Notes: generated from the sequence alone by a model not told the origin. DNA of 64,000 bases from JAIQFL01 sp035295745 (GCA_035295745.1 DATGIL010000096.1:1-64000), one strand, 5' to 3'. Shown: positions 17,347 to 26,386, counted from the first letter of the stretch. Program-made: numbers and translations.

Positions 17347-19221
17347 TCAGGGCTGTACGTCGAACTGCAATTGAGAAGAGCGGTGCAAAGGTAATCCCAG
17401 TGACGGGCATTCCACCAGCACCAGATAGTGACCGGGTTCCGGCGGCACGGCGTCGAAGCCGTAAACTCCGCCTCCTTCCGGCACCGCAAACTGAGGATTC
17501 GGATTCGACCAGTTACCACCCTGGAGCGCGACCATCACGCGGGCATCCCGCACCGGGCTCTGGGCAACGTTCCGGGAAGCGTCGATCAGACGAAATCGAA
17601 TGTGCAGCTTTTCGCCGGCGCGGGGCGTCTGCGAAATCTCGGCGAACTCTACGTTCCAACGCAACTCGCTGGACGGAATCTGCGGGTTCGCCTCCACCGT
17701 GACTGGGAAACACTGCACCACCTGTGGATTATCCACGAGCATCGCCAGGTTGTACGCTCCTCGCCCGGGAAGCCGCATCACGGTGGTGTAGACTCCAGGC
17801 TCTTTCGCTTGGATGCTGCGGTCCACGACCAGGATCGCGCGAGGCTCTCGCGAGTAATTCGAGAATGAGCCTTGCGGCGCAGCCATACCGACCTGATAGT
17901 AGTAAATGGCTTTATCCGCCGGGTTCGCGACCAGCACCGCGTTTTCTCCGGGCGCAGGAGCGAACCCGTCCGCCGGGCTCGGAATGGAGACCTCGCCGAA
18001 GCGATGCTGCCCTGCAGGAAAGTCGGCCGGGGCAAGGGGAGCGTCTTTCTTGCCGATCGTATCGAGTGAAATCATCAGCACGTTTTCGCTGCCGCGATGC
18101 CGTATGTATGCCAGACGGTCGGAGAATACGACTTGGTCCGGCCCCTTGTCCACCTGGCCGGTCTGCATCAATTGGTTGGATGCGGAATCCAGAATGTAGA
18201 GGCGATCGTTTTCCGGGTTGACGACAAACCCATACCGTCCACCGGGCGCGAAACGGATCTCTCCCAATCCGGGACGTAGAACGATCGGCGCCGAAGTTCT
18301 TCCGGACGCGGGATCGAGGGGCAAGACCGAGCCGCCTTTCCGATCGGCGATATAGAACATCTGGCTTAGGGGTGAGAACGCGACGGATATCGGCTCCTGG
18401 CCGGCAGGGACTGCCGTGACCTTGCGGGAGGCCACATCCACCAACGAGACCGTACCATCGCCCGAGCTGGTGACGGCCGCGTACCGGTTGTCGCTGCTAA
18501 ATGCGATGGTGTGGTCTCCCTTTCCCACTCGCACTTCGCCGGAGAACTTGGGCTCCGCTGTCGAAAGCACGCCCACGCTGCCCGACTCGAGGGTCACCCA
18601 AACCTGGCTGCCGTCGGGTTGGAGCACGGTGCGGTGAGGTTTCGAGGGAACCGGAATCGCCGCGATAATTTTCCAGGTGCGCGTGTCGATTACGGCAACC
18701 TGGCGCGCCTCGGGGAGAGAGACGAAGATGCGGTCGCGCTCGGCAAGTTGCACCCAATCCTCCGCGACGGCGGGAAGAGGAATCAGTGCCAATAGCTTCG
18801 TGCCGCCATACCCGAACAGCGGGTCGACCACCGTAATCGTGGCGTCATTATTCATCGCCAGCACGTAATAGTTGTTCAGGTCGACGCCGGGATTTCCGGT
18901 TTTGGCGTTCAAGAGACCACTGATCACCGTGTTGCAGGAGGCTTGCGGCAAACCGGCAGCCGGCGCCGGCGCCAGCCACGCTGAGATATAGGCGCCGCGA
19001 ACGGGCGATCCGCTGGCGGTATCGGTCAATCGAAAACGCACGGCGACATCTTCGTTTTCACGGAGATGCTCGCGCGCCCCTCCGTCTGGGGCAGCGATGC
19101 CGGCCTCGATCGAAACTCCATGATCGGAAGCATGGAATACCATGCCCTGACGATCGTCGGCCGCCAGAGTAAACGCCAGTAGCAGAAATCCCCATTTCCA
19201 CCCGTTCCGAAAATGACTCAT
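17347..19221 (-). CDS. Secreted YVTN/cytochrome-d1-like beta-propeller protein with flanking beta domains
   Basis: This is a 624-residue exported protein, first in the leftward operon that continues with the SCO1-like and cytochrome-fusion genes (26 nt to the next start). The signal peptide is KWGFLLLAFTLAADDRQ. A beta-sandwich-like region of about 100 residues comes first, with RENEDVAVRFRLTDTASGSP. Propeller blades follow, with IAAIPVPSKPHRTVLQPDGS, HTIAFSSDNRYAAVTSSGDG, EPISVAFSPLSQMFYIADR and IRFAPGGRYGFVVNPENDRL. A second sandwich (RAGEKLHIRFRLIDASRN) ends the protein and resembles the first, so the propeller is bracketed by two similar domains. No CxxCH motif is present. It may bind a cofactor or partner for the cytochrome; function unknown. 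Confidence 0.75.
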   Translation of the reverse strand: MSHFRNGWKWGFLLLAFTLAADDRQGMVFHASDHGVSIEAGIAAPDGGAREHLRENEDVAVRFRLTDTASGSPVRGAYISAWLAPAPAAGLPQASCNTVISGLLNAKTGNPGVDLNNYYVLAMNNDATITVVDPLFGYGGTKLLALIPLPAVAEDWVQLAERDRIFVSLPEARQVAVIDTRTWKIIAAIPVPSKPHRTVLQPDGSQVWVTLESGSVGVLSTAEPKFSGEVRVGKGDHTIAFSSDNRYAAVTSSGDGTVSLVDVASRKVTAVPAGQEPISVAFSPLSQMFYIADRKGGSVLPLDPASGRTSAPIVLRPGLGEIRFAPGGRYGFVVNPENDRLYILDSASNQLMQTGQVDKGPDQVVFSDRLAYIRHRGSENVLMISLDTIGKKDAPLAPADFPAGQHRFGEVSIPSPADGFAPAPGENAVLVANPADKAIYYYQVGMAAPQGSFSNYSREPRAILVVDRSIQAKEPGVYTTVMRLPGRGAYNLAMLVDNPQVVQCFPVTVEANPQIPSSELRWNVEFAEISQTPRAGEKLHIRFRLIDASRNVAQSPVRDARVMVALQGGNWSNPNPQFAVPEGGGVYGFDAVPPEPGHYLVLVECPSLGLPLHRSSQLQFDVQP

Positions 19222-19320
19222 GAATGCTCGCCCGATATCATGCCATAATTACAAACTCGTGTGCGCCTTCAGCGGAGCAACACAGCGTACATAGCGTCGT
19301 GTTACAACGGTGTTCGAATT

Positions 19321-20499
19321 ATGTGCCGCCACTGGCTACGGCTCCTCGCCGGCCTGATGCTATGTGCTCAGTCCTTCGCGAGCGAACTACCAAAAGACAC
19401 GGCAGTTCTTGCCGCGCACTTGAAACGGCTTCGAAACAGCAAGTCACTGGTAATGGAGGCCGCGGAATACAGCCGGCTTCAGCGAGAATACCTGGCCTGG
19501 ATTGACGCCCGGGTACGGGCACACGCCACCGCGGCAATGATGAACGCGGAACTGGCATCCGCTCGTCTTCTCTTCCCTCAGCCCGAGCCGGATATTGCTG
19601 ACATGCTAACGAAAAGCTATGCGGGATATCTCGCAGAAATCCAAAGCAGTCCCGCGGATGCGGAAAGTGACCTGACGGCCATCACATTCGGAATCCATAC
19701 GGGCGCGTCCTGTGGATTTGATGAGACGCTTGCGCTTTATTCGCGCCGCACCTTACAGCGCCTTGCCAGGATCAACGCGAAGGACGACAGCCAGCCCGGT
19801 TGGCTCGCCCCCGACGGTAGTGTAGTGCAAGGATGGCATCTCCGCGGGTACACTATCGGACGAGACGATGCGAGCCGCGGCAGATCGATCGGCTCCGCTT
19901 GGGTGGTCTCGAATTGCACCAGCAATTGGAACGGCGAGTCGATTCGTCTCGACATTCTTCAGGGAAATAGCACGAAGAACATTCTTTCAGCTCCAGTGGC
20001 CGCCTTTTTGGACGATGAGATGCGCATCCTTATCGAAGGGGACACGATCACGTTTACCTATACTTCCACCATCTTTGACGGCACGGCTGAGTTGCGGCCG
20101 GCCATCAACCGCTACCGCGTGCGCGACGGACGCGCCGTTCGCGAGGCTCCACTGGCGCGGTCGTATGGAGGGTTTATCGACGAATGGTTGAAGGCGGATA
20201 ACATCGAGGCGGCTCGCTGGAGCTCTCCGGAAGCAGCCCTTCAACATCGCGACTTGGCGGCAAAGTATCAAAAAGAAATGATTCGCTGGGAGCATGTTTC
20301 CGCGTGCCCGGGAACTCCGCCGGCCCGGGAAATCTCGGTCCGGTGGGAGGATTCCAAACAGACTACCGTGTTTCTGATCGGTGGGGACAGCGCCGCGGAA
20401 ATGCGTATGTTGTCGATTTCCGACAAGCGTCTTCCGTCATGTCGTGAGATCGCCATCGGACGCGATCGCAGCAGCATCATGGCCGAGCCGTCGAGATGA
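19321..20499 (+). CDS. Secreted protein of unknown function
   Basis: I do not recognise this 392-residue protein. From ATG 19321 it has a signal peptide (WLRLLAGLMLCAQSFASELP), so it is periplasmic or secreted. A helical N-terminal part (HLKRLRNSKSLVMEAAEYSR, with a later AHATAAMMNAELASARLLF) precedes a beta-rich region (GWHLRGYTIGRDDASRGRSI, then SIRLDILQGNSTKN, then EMRILIEGDTITFTYTS). A single Cys at SACPG and another at LPSCREI could form a disulfide. It is transcribed away from the redox operon, with 99 nt between starts. An in-frame ATG at 19261 would place 20 residues before the signal peptide and is less likely. Confidence 0.65.
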   Translation: MCRHWLRLLAGLMLCAQSFASELPKDTAVLAAHLKRLRNSKSLVMEAAEYSRLQREYLAWIDARVRAHATAAMMNAELASARLLFPQPEPDIADMLTKSYAGYLAEIQSSPADAESDLTAITFGIHTGASCGFDETLALYSRRTLQRLARINAKDDSQPGWLAPDGSVVQGWHLRGYTIGRDDASRGRSIGSAWVVSNCTSNWNGESIRLDILQGNSTKNILSAPVAAFLDDEMRILIEGDTITFTYTSTIFDGTAELRPAINRYRVRDGRAVREAPLARSYGGFIDEWLKADNIEAARWSSPEAALQHRDLAAKYQKEMIRWEHVSACPGTPPAREISVRWEDSKQTTVFLIGGDSAAEMRMLSISDKRLPSCREIAIGRDRSSIMAEPSR

Positions 20500-20620
20500 G
20501 CGCCCCCGACGATCGACGCCGGAAATCGGGGCCACATGATTGAGCGCCGGCCTGAGACCATGAAATCTTCGCGAAAACGTGGCGGTCGCGGCGCGGCGGG
20601 ACGCTTGCGCAGGCTGTAGT

Positions 20621-20767
20621 TTAGTGGCTACTGACGGAAACGACCAAGGATCGAATTTGCATTGCAAACTCACTGGCGGTGATGTCAGAAGGACGAACAC
20701 CACATACGTCAACCAAGAGAAAGCTGATCACGACGACGGTCAGGCAAAGGGCCGAAAAGCGCATCAT
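20621..20767 (-). CDS. Possible 48-residue single-helix membrane or secreted small protein
   Basis: The minus strand from 20767 reads MMRFSALCLTVVVISFLLVD, then VCGVRPSDI, then IRSLVVSVSSH and a TAA stop at 20621-20623. A basic residue followed by about 16 hydrophobic residues looks like a signal peptide or TM anchor. GAGGGA sits about 6 nt before the tandem ATGs, a credible ribosome site. It stands alone in a stretch with no other gene. It could be chance, since it is short and I know no homologue. Confidence 0.35.
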   Translation of the reverse strand: MMRFSALCLTVVVISFLLVDVCGVRPSDITASEFAMQIRSLVVSVSSH

Positions 20768-21017
20768 AATACATCCCTCACTCGGATGAACGCAAAACCA
20801 GCCTTCGGGTTTCGAGAGGTGAACGAAGATTAATTCCAGCCGGTAATGAAAGTACTACGCGGTTCGGCCTTCCGACGAGGGCCCAGCGGCCAGGAATCAA
20901 GCCGATGGGGGGGCATTACAAATGGCGTTGAGCATTGCGGTGACGATGGCACCGAGGGCGGCGCCAATCGTCACTGTGCCTGACAATGCTTCAACCGCAG
21001 GCGCAAGCGGGAAAAGC

Positions 21018-21752
21018 TCAAGCCCGCGCTTCGAGAGCCAGAGGCTTTGGTGCTGGTTCTCGTTCCCCTGCGACGATCGGGTAAACAACCCCCGCAATCG
21101 CAGCGCCGAGAAGGGGCGCCACCCAGAAGAGCCAGAGTTGCTGTACTGCCCAGCCACCGACGAACAGTGCCGGCCCCGTACTACGCGCGGGATTCACGGA
21201 TAGATTCGTGACCGGAATTCCGATCAGGTGGATGAGCGTGAGACCAAGCCCGATGGCAATGGGCGCAAATCCCTGGGGAGCCCGCCGGTCGGTTGCCCCG
21301 AGAATGATCATCAGGAACATGAATGTGAGCACGACCTCAGCAACCAGGCATGCCACCATGGAGTACCCGCCCGGCGAGTGCTCCGCATAGCCGTTGGATG
21401 CGAAGCCACCCGCCAGAGTGAACCCCGCCTTGCCGCTCGCGATCACGTAGAGTACTCCAGCCGCCGCGATACCTCCGGCAAGCTGGGCGGCCACATAAGC
21501 CAACAAGTCCGAAGCGGGGAACCGCTTGCCGACTACGAGACCCAGTGAAACCGCCGGATTCAAATGGCATCCCGATATGTGTCCGATGGCGAACGCCATA
21601 GTCAGCACCGTCAATCCGAACGCAAAAGCCACCCCCAGGAAACCGATGCCAAAGTTTGGAAATGCGGCGGCCAGAACGGCGCTTCCACATCCCCCGAAGA
21701 CGAGCCAAAACGTACCGATGAACTCAGCCGTTGCTCTTCTGCTTAAAGGCAT
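21018..21752 (-). CDS. aqpZ: Aquaporin Z-like water channel
   Basis: This is a 244-residue six-helix inner-membrane channel of the MIP family. Both half-helix motifs are intact: GCHLNPAVSLGLVVGKRFPA in the first half and NLSVNPARSTGPALFVGGWA in the second. The second filter Arg follows NPA, as in water-selective AqpZ. The N-terminus RRATAEFIGTFWLVFGGCGS is AqpZ-like. The start at 21752 is supported by AAAGGAGG about 8 nt upstream. The C-terminus (EREPAPKPLALEARA) is a short cytoplasmic tail. It appears to be a single-gene unit. A downstream minus-strand stretch to 20897 with a hydrophobic frame is not convincing as a gene. Confidence 0.93.
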   Translation of the reverse strand: MPLSRRATAEFIGTFWLVFGGCGSAVLAAAFPNFGIGFLGVAFAFGLTVLTMAFAIGHISGCHLNPAVSLGLVVGKRFPASDLLAYVAAQLAGGIAAAGVLYVIASGKAGFTLAGGFASNGYAEHSPGGYSMVACLVAEVVLTFMFLMIILGATDRRAPQGFAPIAIGLGLTLIHLIGIPVTNLSVNPARSTGPALFVGGWAVQQLWLFWVAPLLGAAIAGVVYPIVAGEREPAPKPLALEARA

Positions 21753-22240
21753 AAAGGCAACCTCCTTTCGCTCAGGACCCGATTCGTACTTCTCAAACTC
21801 AAATGTCTTGCCGGCTCACGATTCTGGGACTCTTGTCAGGCTCTTGTTGTCCCGGTTTAAGGATTCGCTTCTGACCGTGTCGTCCGCTCAACGCGGGCAG
21901 CACTGCTCATGGATGTCAGTTTGCCGAACGCGTCCACAGTCCTGCGGTCCGCCTCGCGCCGGTCAGCGATGCGCGCCGCCACGAGCCTTTGTGGTCTTTT
22001 AGTTCGAAGCGCTTTTAAACGGACCTTTCGATTTGAAGATTGTGCCGTCGCGAAGAAAGATATCGCTATTTCGGATCAGAGTCAAGGGTCGAATCGGACA
22101 GATTTGCCGACGGGCTCGCTCGAGCTCATCATCGATCCATGTGAGGGTCTATGCGAGTGAACGAGTGCGGCCGCGGCTTGATTAAAATGCCGCAACCCAG
22201 GTAACGGCAGGCCGCAGCGGGGCATCTTCTAGATTCAGGT
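21753..22240. other. Gene-free upstream region of divergent aqpZ and cytochrome genes
   Basis: Nothing codes convincingly in this 488-nt stretch; the small frames in it have neither family motifs nor good starts. It must hold the promoters of the two divergent genes, but I could not place a clear -35/-10 pair. Confidence 0.5.
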
Positions 22241-22600
22241 ATGAATATGCGGAAATTACTCATTGGCGTTCTCTTTTTTTCGGTGCTCGGCTTGACAGCG
22301 TTGCTGGCTCAGACCAAGACCCCTCCGACGAAGCTCGTGTTCCAGGCGAAAGCTGGCGACGTCACCTTCGACCATACGGCTCACGCGAAACGGGAAAAGA
22401 ACGATTGTAAGGTTTGCCACGAGAAACTCTTCGCGCATGATGCCAAGGCTCCCCTGTCCTTCCGGCAACCCCACAAGACCGAGGAGGATCAGAAAACCTC
22501 CTGCGGCTCCTGCCATCGCGCCGACGGTGTTGCGTTCGAGACCAAGGCCAACTGCACTAATAGTAAGTGCCATCTGAAAGCTGCCGCAAAGAAGGGATGA
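22241..22600 (+). CDS. Small multiheme c-type cytochrome (c7/c3-like)
   Basis: This is a 119-residue periplasmic electron carrier. The signal peptide is MRKLLIGVLFFSVLGLTALL. The mature part has CKVCH, CGSCH and a wider CTNSKCH (C-x4-C-H) haem motif, with extra His residues at FDHTAHAKR and FRQPHKTEE for bis-His ligation. This fits a triheme c7-type fold. ATG 22241 and ATG 22247 are both possible starts. It stands alone before the glycosyltransferase cassette; its redox partner is not evident. Confidence 0.85.
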   Translation: MNMRKLLIGVLFFSVLGLTALLAQTKTPPTKLVFQAKAGDVTFDHTAHAKREKNDCKVCHEKLFAHDAKAPLSFRQPHKTEEDQKTSCGSCHRADGVAFETKANCTNSKCHLKAAAKKG

Positions 22601-22712
22601 TCACCATAGGGCAACCTTTGCCGATGGTTGGGCGACAAATGCCGAGGTTCGCTTGTCCACGGATAAAGTTTGACACCCTCCACTGGCCGTGGTACACCAA
22701 AGAACCTGCACC

Positions 22713-23891
22713 ATGCACAGTGACTATTCGAAGCTGCGAAAGGCGGAGATTCTTTACATCGTCGCGGCAAATCAGCCCTGGGGTTTTCTAGACTGGATCT
22801 GTCGCGACTTACATGGCAGGACTTGTAACCTGACCTTCATCCTTCTGCACGCCGCGGAATCGCCGGTGGCGCCCTGGCTCCAGTCACGCGGCATCCCGTT
22901 CGAGACGATACGGGCCGCCGGCCGCCTGGACCTTCCGCGCGCCTCCTGGGAGATTCGCCGTTTCCTCAAGAACCGCCACTTCGACCTGGTCCATACGCAC
23001 TTCATGAACTCCTGCCTGGCAGGCCTGCCTGCGAGTTGGCTCGCGGGCATCGAGTTGCGGGTGCACACCCGCCATCACTGCGGCCAACATGCTTACTCGG
23101 ATCGCCCGCAATGGGAGTTGCCCTACGACTACTTGAATAATTCGCTTTCCACGCATGTCATCGCCCCGTGCGGCGACGTGAAACGCCAACTGCTCGCGGA
23201 AGGAGTGCAGCGGGATCAAATCGACCTGATCTACCATGGCTTCGATTTGGAAGCTTTCCGATCGGTTCCCGAGGAGCGGGTAGAAAGCGTGCGGAAGAAG
23301 TATGGGATTCGCGGTTCGCCGGTAATCGGCTCGATCTCCCGTTTCATCCGCATGAAAGGCGTTCAGTATACCATCGACGCTTTCGCGAAGCTGCTGCGGA
23401 TTCACCCGCGCGCCCAACTGGTGCTGGCCAACGCCTGGGGACGCTACGCCGAAGAGTTGCGGTCACGACTGGCGCAACTACCTTCGGGGAGTTATGTGGA
23501 GGTCCCTTACGAGACAGACGTGTACGCGCTTTACCGAACCTTCGACGTCTTTGTGCATGTGCCTGTAAGCCCCAGAATCGAAGGCTTCGGTCAGACATAT
23601 GTCGAAGCCCTCGCAGCAGGCGTGCCCTCCGTCTTCACCAAAGCCGGCGTGGCCCACGATTTCATCGTCGACCGCGAGAACGCGCTAGTGGTCGACTATC
23701 AAAACTCGGACCAGATCGGAAATGCCATGGCGGAAATTCTGGAGGACCCGGTCCTCCGGCGCCGTCTTGTTGAGAACGGATTCAACAGCGTGTCCCAGAG
23801 GTTCGACATCCGAAGTCATGTATTTCGGCTTGATGCGCTATACGGCCGGTTGACTGGAAACAGCTTAGGAGTGAGTTATGCAAGAGCCTGA
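22713..23891 (+). CDS. Glycosyltransferase family 4 (GT-B)
   Basis: This is a 392-residue GT-B enzyme that uses nucleotide sugars. The N-terminal acceptor domain shows AEILYIVAANQPWGFLDWI and HFDLVHTHFMNSCLAGLP. The C-terminal donor domain shows PVIGSISRFIRMKGVQYTID and RIEGFGQTYVEALAAGVPSV, containing the EGFGQTYVEALAAG donor-binding loop of GT4. ATG 22713 is preferred over a GTG at 22689 that begins in upstream sequence. Its last 14 nt overlap the dioxygenase gene, so the two are co-translated. It probably acts on a surface glycan or a glycosylated metabolite. Confidence 0.88.
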   Translation: MHSDYSKLRKAEILYIVAANQPWGFLDWICRDLHGRTCNLTFILLHAAESPVAPWLQSRGIPFETIRAAGRLDLPRASWEIRRFLKNRHFDLVHTHFMNSCLAGLPASWLAGIELRVHTRHHCGQHAYSDRPQWELPYDYLNNSLSTHVIAPCGDVKRQLLAEGVQRDQIDLIYHGFDLEAFRSVPEERVESVRKKYGIRGSPVIGSISRFIRMKGVQYTIDAFAKLLRIHPRAQLVLANAWGRYAEELRSRLAQLPSGSYVEVPYETDVYALYRTFDVFVHVPVSPRIEGFGQTYVEALAAGVPSVFTKAGVAHDFIVDRENALVVDYQNSDQIGNAMAEILEDPVLRRRLVENGFNSVSQRFDIRSHVFRLDALYGRLTGNSLGVSYARA

Positions 23892-24597
23892 AGCCGCGGC
23901 GGACCAAATTCTCGACAGCTTGACCCGCCAGGGCTACTATCACGTTCGCGAGCAGAACCCCGTCGAATGGTGCGAAGCCGTATCGGCGGCGCTGGGAACG
24001 ATCCTGCTGCGTTACGACGTCGTGGTGGATGCCGAGCGCAATGCCGCCCAGCAGCGGGCGCGTACGTTCAACAAGAATCGGCCCAGCGTTTACCAGCCCG
24101 ATTCCCTGGGCATGCATAACGATAATTCGAACTGGAACATCCTGGGGTGGTATTGCCTGCAACAGGACGCCGACGGCGGCAGCAGTTTATTAATCGACGC
24201 CAGCGACGTGGCCGGATATTTCAGCCCCGCGGAATTGGACGAGCTTTGCTCCACTCTGGTTGTGCTGCCCACACGAGACGCATCAGGAAAACAGATCGGC
24301 CCACACATTCCCATCCTGTCGAAAGTGGAGGGAGCCTATTTTGTCTACTGGGTCCCCTGGCTAAAACTCGACAACTACACGGCACGCCAGGCGGCCGTAG
24401 TCGAGCGCTTCGAGGCGTATATTCGCCACAAAGAAAATCACGATCTGATCGAATTGCGCATGCGCCCTGGGGAGTGTCTATTCATCCACAATAACCGGAT
24501 GTTGCACGCACGCCGTGCCCTGGACGAAAGGAGTCCCCGGCATCTGATCCGTTTCTCGATCCGCTCGCCTCGCATCGCCGGGCGCACCGACGCATGA
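23878..24597 (+). CDS. Putative Fe(II)/2-oxoglutarate-dependent dioxygenase (TauD-like)
   Basis: This is a 239-residue double-stranded beta-helix enzyme candidate. The iron triad is visible as H-x-D in SLGMHNDNSNWNILGW and a distal His in FIHNNRMLHARRAL. HLIRFSIRSP supplies the Arg expected to bind 2-oxoglutarate. GSSLLIDASDVAGYF matches the TauD core strand. It would hydroxylate a small substrate or glycan. It overlaps the GT4 gene by 14 nt and the acyltransferase gene by 4 nt (ATGA), so it is part of a tight three-gene unit. Confidence 0.75.
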   Translation: MQEPEAAADQILDSLTRQGYYHVREQNPVEWCEAVSAALGTILLRYDVVVDAERNAAQQRARTFNKNRPSVYQPDSLGMHNDNSNWNILGWYCLQQDADGGSSLLIDASDVAGYFSPAELDELCSTLVVLPTRDASGKQIGPHIPILSKVEGAYFVYWVPWLKLDNYTARQAAVVERFEAYIRHKENHDLIELRMRPGECLFIHNNRMLHARRALDERSPRHLIRFSIRSPRIAGRTDA

Positions 24598-25592
24598 AGG
24601 TCCGGGTGATCAGGGGCGGAGAACTGGGCAGCGCGGAAGAGGAGTTGTGGTCGCGCATCCAGTCATTCAACGCCCAATTCGCCAGTCCTTATTTTTCGCC
24701 CCACTATGCGCGCGCCCTGGCGGCCACGCGCGACGACTGTTTCGTGGGTGTGCTGGAGGATGGAGCGCGTCCTTTCGGATTCTTTCCCTTCCATCTCAAG
24801 GCGCCCGGAGTAGCCGGACCCGCCATCCAGCGGCTTTCCGACTATGAGGGTGTCATCGCGAATCCGGAGGCGGAATGGACGGCCGAGGAGGTGCTTGCCG
24901 GTTGCGGCCTCAGTTCGTGGGACTTTCTGGTACTACTCGAATCTCAATTGCAATTCCGCCGCTATCACCGCGCGACGCTGCAATCTCCCATCCTCGATTT
25001 GAGCGCGGGCTTCGAGTCGTATGCAAACGATATCCGGCGGCGCGGCTCGCGGATGATCGAAAAACTGCAGACCCAGCGTCGCGTCATGGAGCGCGATCTC
25101 GGCCCGATTCGCTACCAGTCCCACGTACCGGGAAGCGCGGCTCTCGGCTGGTTCATGGCGTGCAAGTCGGCGCACTATAGGCGCACGGGGTTTCCCGATC
25201 ATTTTCAAAAAGCCTGGTTCCGCGGGTTGGTGGAACGGATTCACGACACGCAGTTGGAAGACTTCGCGGGCGTGCTCTCGGTGTTACAAGCCGGGGATAC
25301 GATCGTGGCGATGCATTTTGGTGTCCGGTCGCGCACCGCCTGGCACTATTGGTTTCCCTGCTACGACACGCAATTCGGCAAATACTCTCCGGGCTTGATC
25401 CTGCTGCTGGAAATGGCCAGAAGTGCGCCGTCTCTAGGACTTCGCCACATCGATCTGGGGCGCGGGATTACGCCCTACAAGGTGCGATTCGGCAACGGCG
25501 GCATCGCGCTGGCCGAAGGTACCGTGTCGCTCTCGCATCCCTCCCAGAACCAGCCATCCACGCAAGCCAGCCAATCGTCTGCCGCCAGTTGA
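24594..25592 (+). CDS. FemAB/CelD-like GNAT acyltransferase
   Basis: This is a 332-residue protein of the BioF2-like acetyltransferase family (FemAB fold, double GNAT). Landmarks are FSPHYARALAATRDDCFVGV, SRMIEKLQTQRRVMERDLGP, GDTIVAMHFGVRSRTAWHYW and IDLGRGITPYKVRFGN, the last being the typical C-terminal D-x-G-R-G and K-x-x-F segment. Such enzymes add acyl or aminoacyl groups to surface polymers. The start overlaps the dioxygenase stop (ATGA). The 3' end overlaps the convergent beta-propeller gene by 118 nt. Confidence 0.8.
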   Translation: MKVRVIRGGELGSAEEELWSRIQSFNAQFASPYFSPHYARALAATRDDCFVGVLEDGARPFGFFPFHLKAPGVAGPAIQRLSDYEGVIANPEAEWTAEEVLAGCGLSSWDFLVLLESQLQFRRYHRATLQSPILDLSAGFESYANDIRRRGSRMIEKLQTQRRVMERDLGPIRYQSHVPGSAALGWFMACKSAHYRRTGFPDHFQKAWFRGLVERIHDTQLEDFAGVLSVLQAGDTIVAMHFGVRSRTAWHYWFPCYDTQFGKYSPGLILLLEMARSAPSLGLRHIDLGRGITPYKVRFGNGGIALAEGTVSLSHPSQNQPSTQASQSSAAS

Positions 25593-26386
25593 TGCGGATC
25601 GACATGGTGCATGCCGCCGCCATTCCAGGCTTGCTCGGTATTACCGGGTCCGAGGATCGCTGGCCCCATCTCTTCTTCCGAGTAGTGCGTAGTTGAAAGA
25701 CTGGTGATCAGCGCGGGACGGACTTGGGTGCCATAGGCCACCTCGCAGTCCTGTGCATAGCGCAGGAAACCTCCATTCCATGGAGTCAAACGGCCCGCCG
25801 GACGGACACCATCGGAGCGATCTTTCACCACCACGGGGCTTCCAGCATGCTCCTGCCACGGGCCTTCTAATTCTCCAGCATGAAATAAGCGGAGGTTGCG
25901 GTTGAACTGAGAGGCCAACATCCACCATCGATCTTCCCAGCGGATCAGCGAGTTGTCGGCCACGGCCAAATCGAGAATGGGGCGCACGAAACGCCATCGC
26001 CACGGGAACGGGTCGGCGCGATAGAGTCGTACGGCGCTATTCCGCTGAGTTTCCGGAATCATGAAATATTCGCCGCCGCTCTGCACGACGTAAGGATACG
26101 AGAGATGGAAGGGTTCATCGAGTACGATCTGGCGGTAGGTCCACGACAGCCCGTCGTGGCTAGTGGCCAGGCCGATGGACCCGCGCGACGTGCGCGAATC
26201 CATCACCTCGAAGAACATGTACCAGACGCCGTCGTGCTTCACCATGAAGGGGTCGGCGACGAACTCCGCGGCTACATCGGTAACGCTTTTCCCCGTCAGG
26301 ATCGGATGAGCGACGCTGGGTATTGGCTCCAAGTTCAGCGGCGTCGCTCCCCGATACATCGATATCGAAAAGATCTGGCAGGGCAT
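25475..26386 (-). CDS. GINT1-like five-bladed beta-propeller protein (GH43-like)
   Basis: This 303-residue protein matches the beta-propeller domain of glucosamine inositolphosphorylceramide transferase-like proteins, a relative of GH43. Typical pieces are VADPFMVKHDGVWYMFFEVM, GSIGLATSHDGLSWTYRQIV, SYPYVVQSGGEYFMIPETQR and VADNSLIRWEDRWWMLASQF. The family is usually linked to sugar transfer or sugar binding. ATG 26386 is chosen because its A is also the last base of the TAA stop of the multicopper oxidase (TAATG), a classic termination-reinitiation junction. In-frame ATGs further upstream lie inside that gene. The 3' end overlaps the acyltransferase gene antisense. Confidence 0.75.
   Translation of the reverse strand: MPCQIFSISMYRGATPLNLEPIPSVAHPILTGKSVTDVAAEFVADPFMVKHDGVWYMFFEVMDSRTSRGSIGLATSHDGLSWTYRQIVLDEPFHLSYPYVVQSGGEYFMIPETQRNSAVRLYRADPFPWRWRFVRPILDLAVADNSLIRWEDRWWMLASQFNRNLRLFHAGELEGPWQEHAGSPVVVKDRSDGVRPAGRLTPWNGGFLRYAQDCEVAYGTQVRPALITSLSTTHYSEEEMGPAILGPGNTEQAWNGGGMHHVDPHQLAADDWLACVDGWFWEGCESDTVPSASAMPPLPNRTL

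Noticed and set aside
20897..21157. Minus-strand frame with a hydrophobic end (TIGAALGAIVTAMLNAICN)
   Set aside because: Most of it overlaps the aquaporin coding end in another frame, it has no ribosome site and no family match. The hydrophobic end may be chance.
20500..22240. tRNA or small RNA genes in the gaps around aqpZ
   Set aside because: I searched for the T-arm GTTCRA pattern and cloverleaf pairing and found none that holds.
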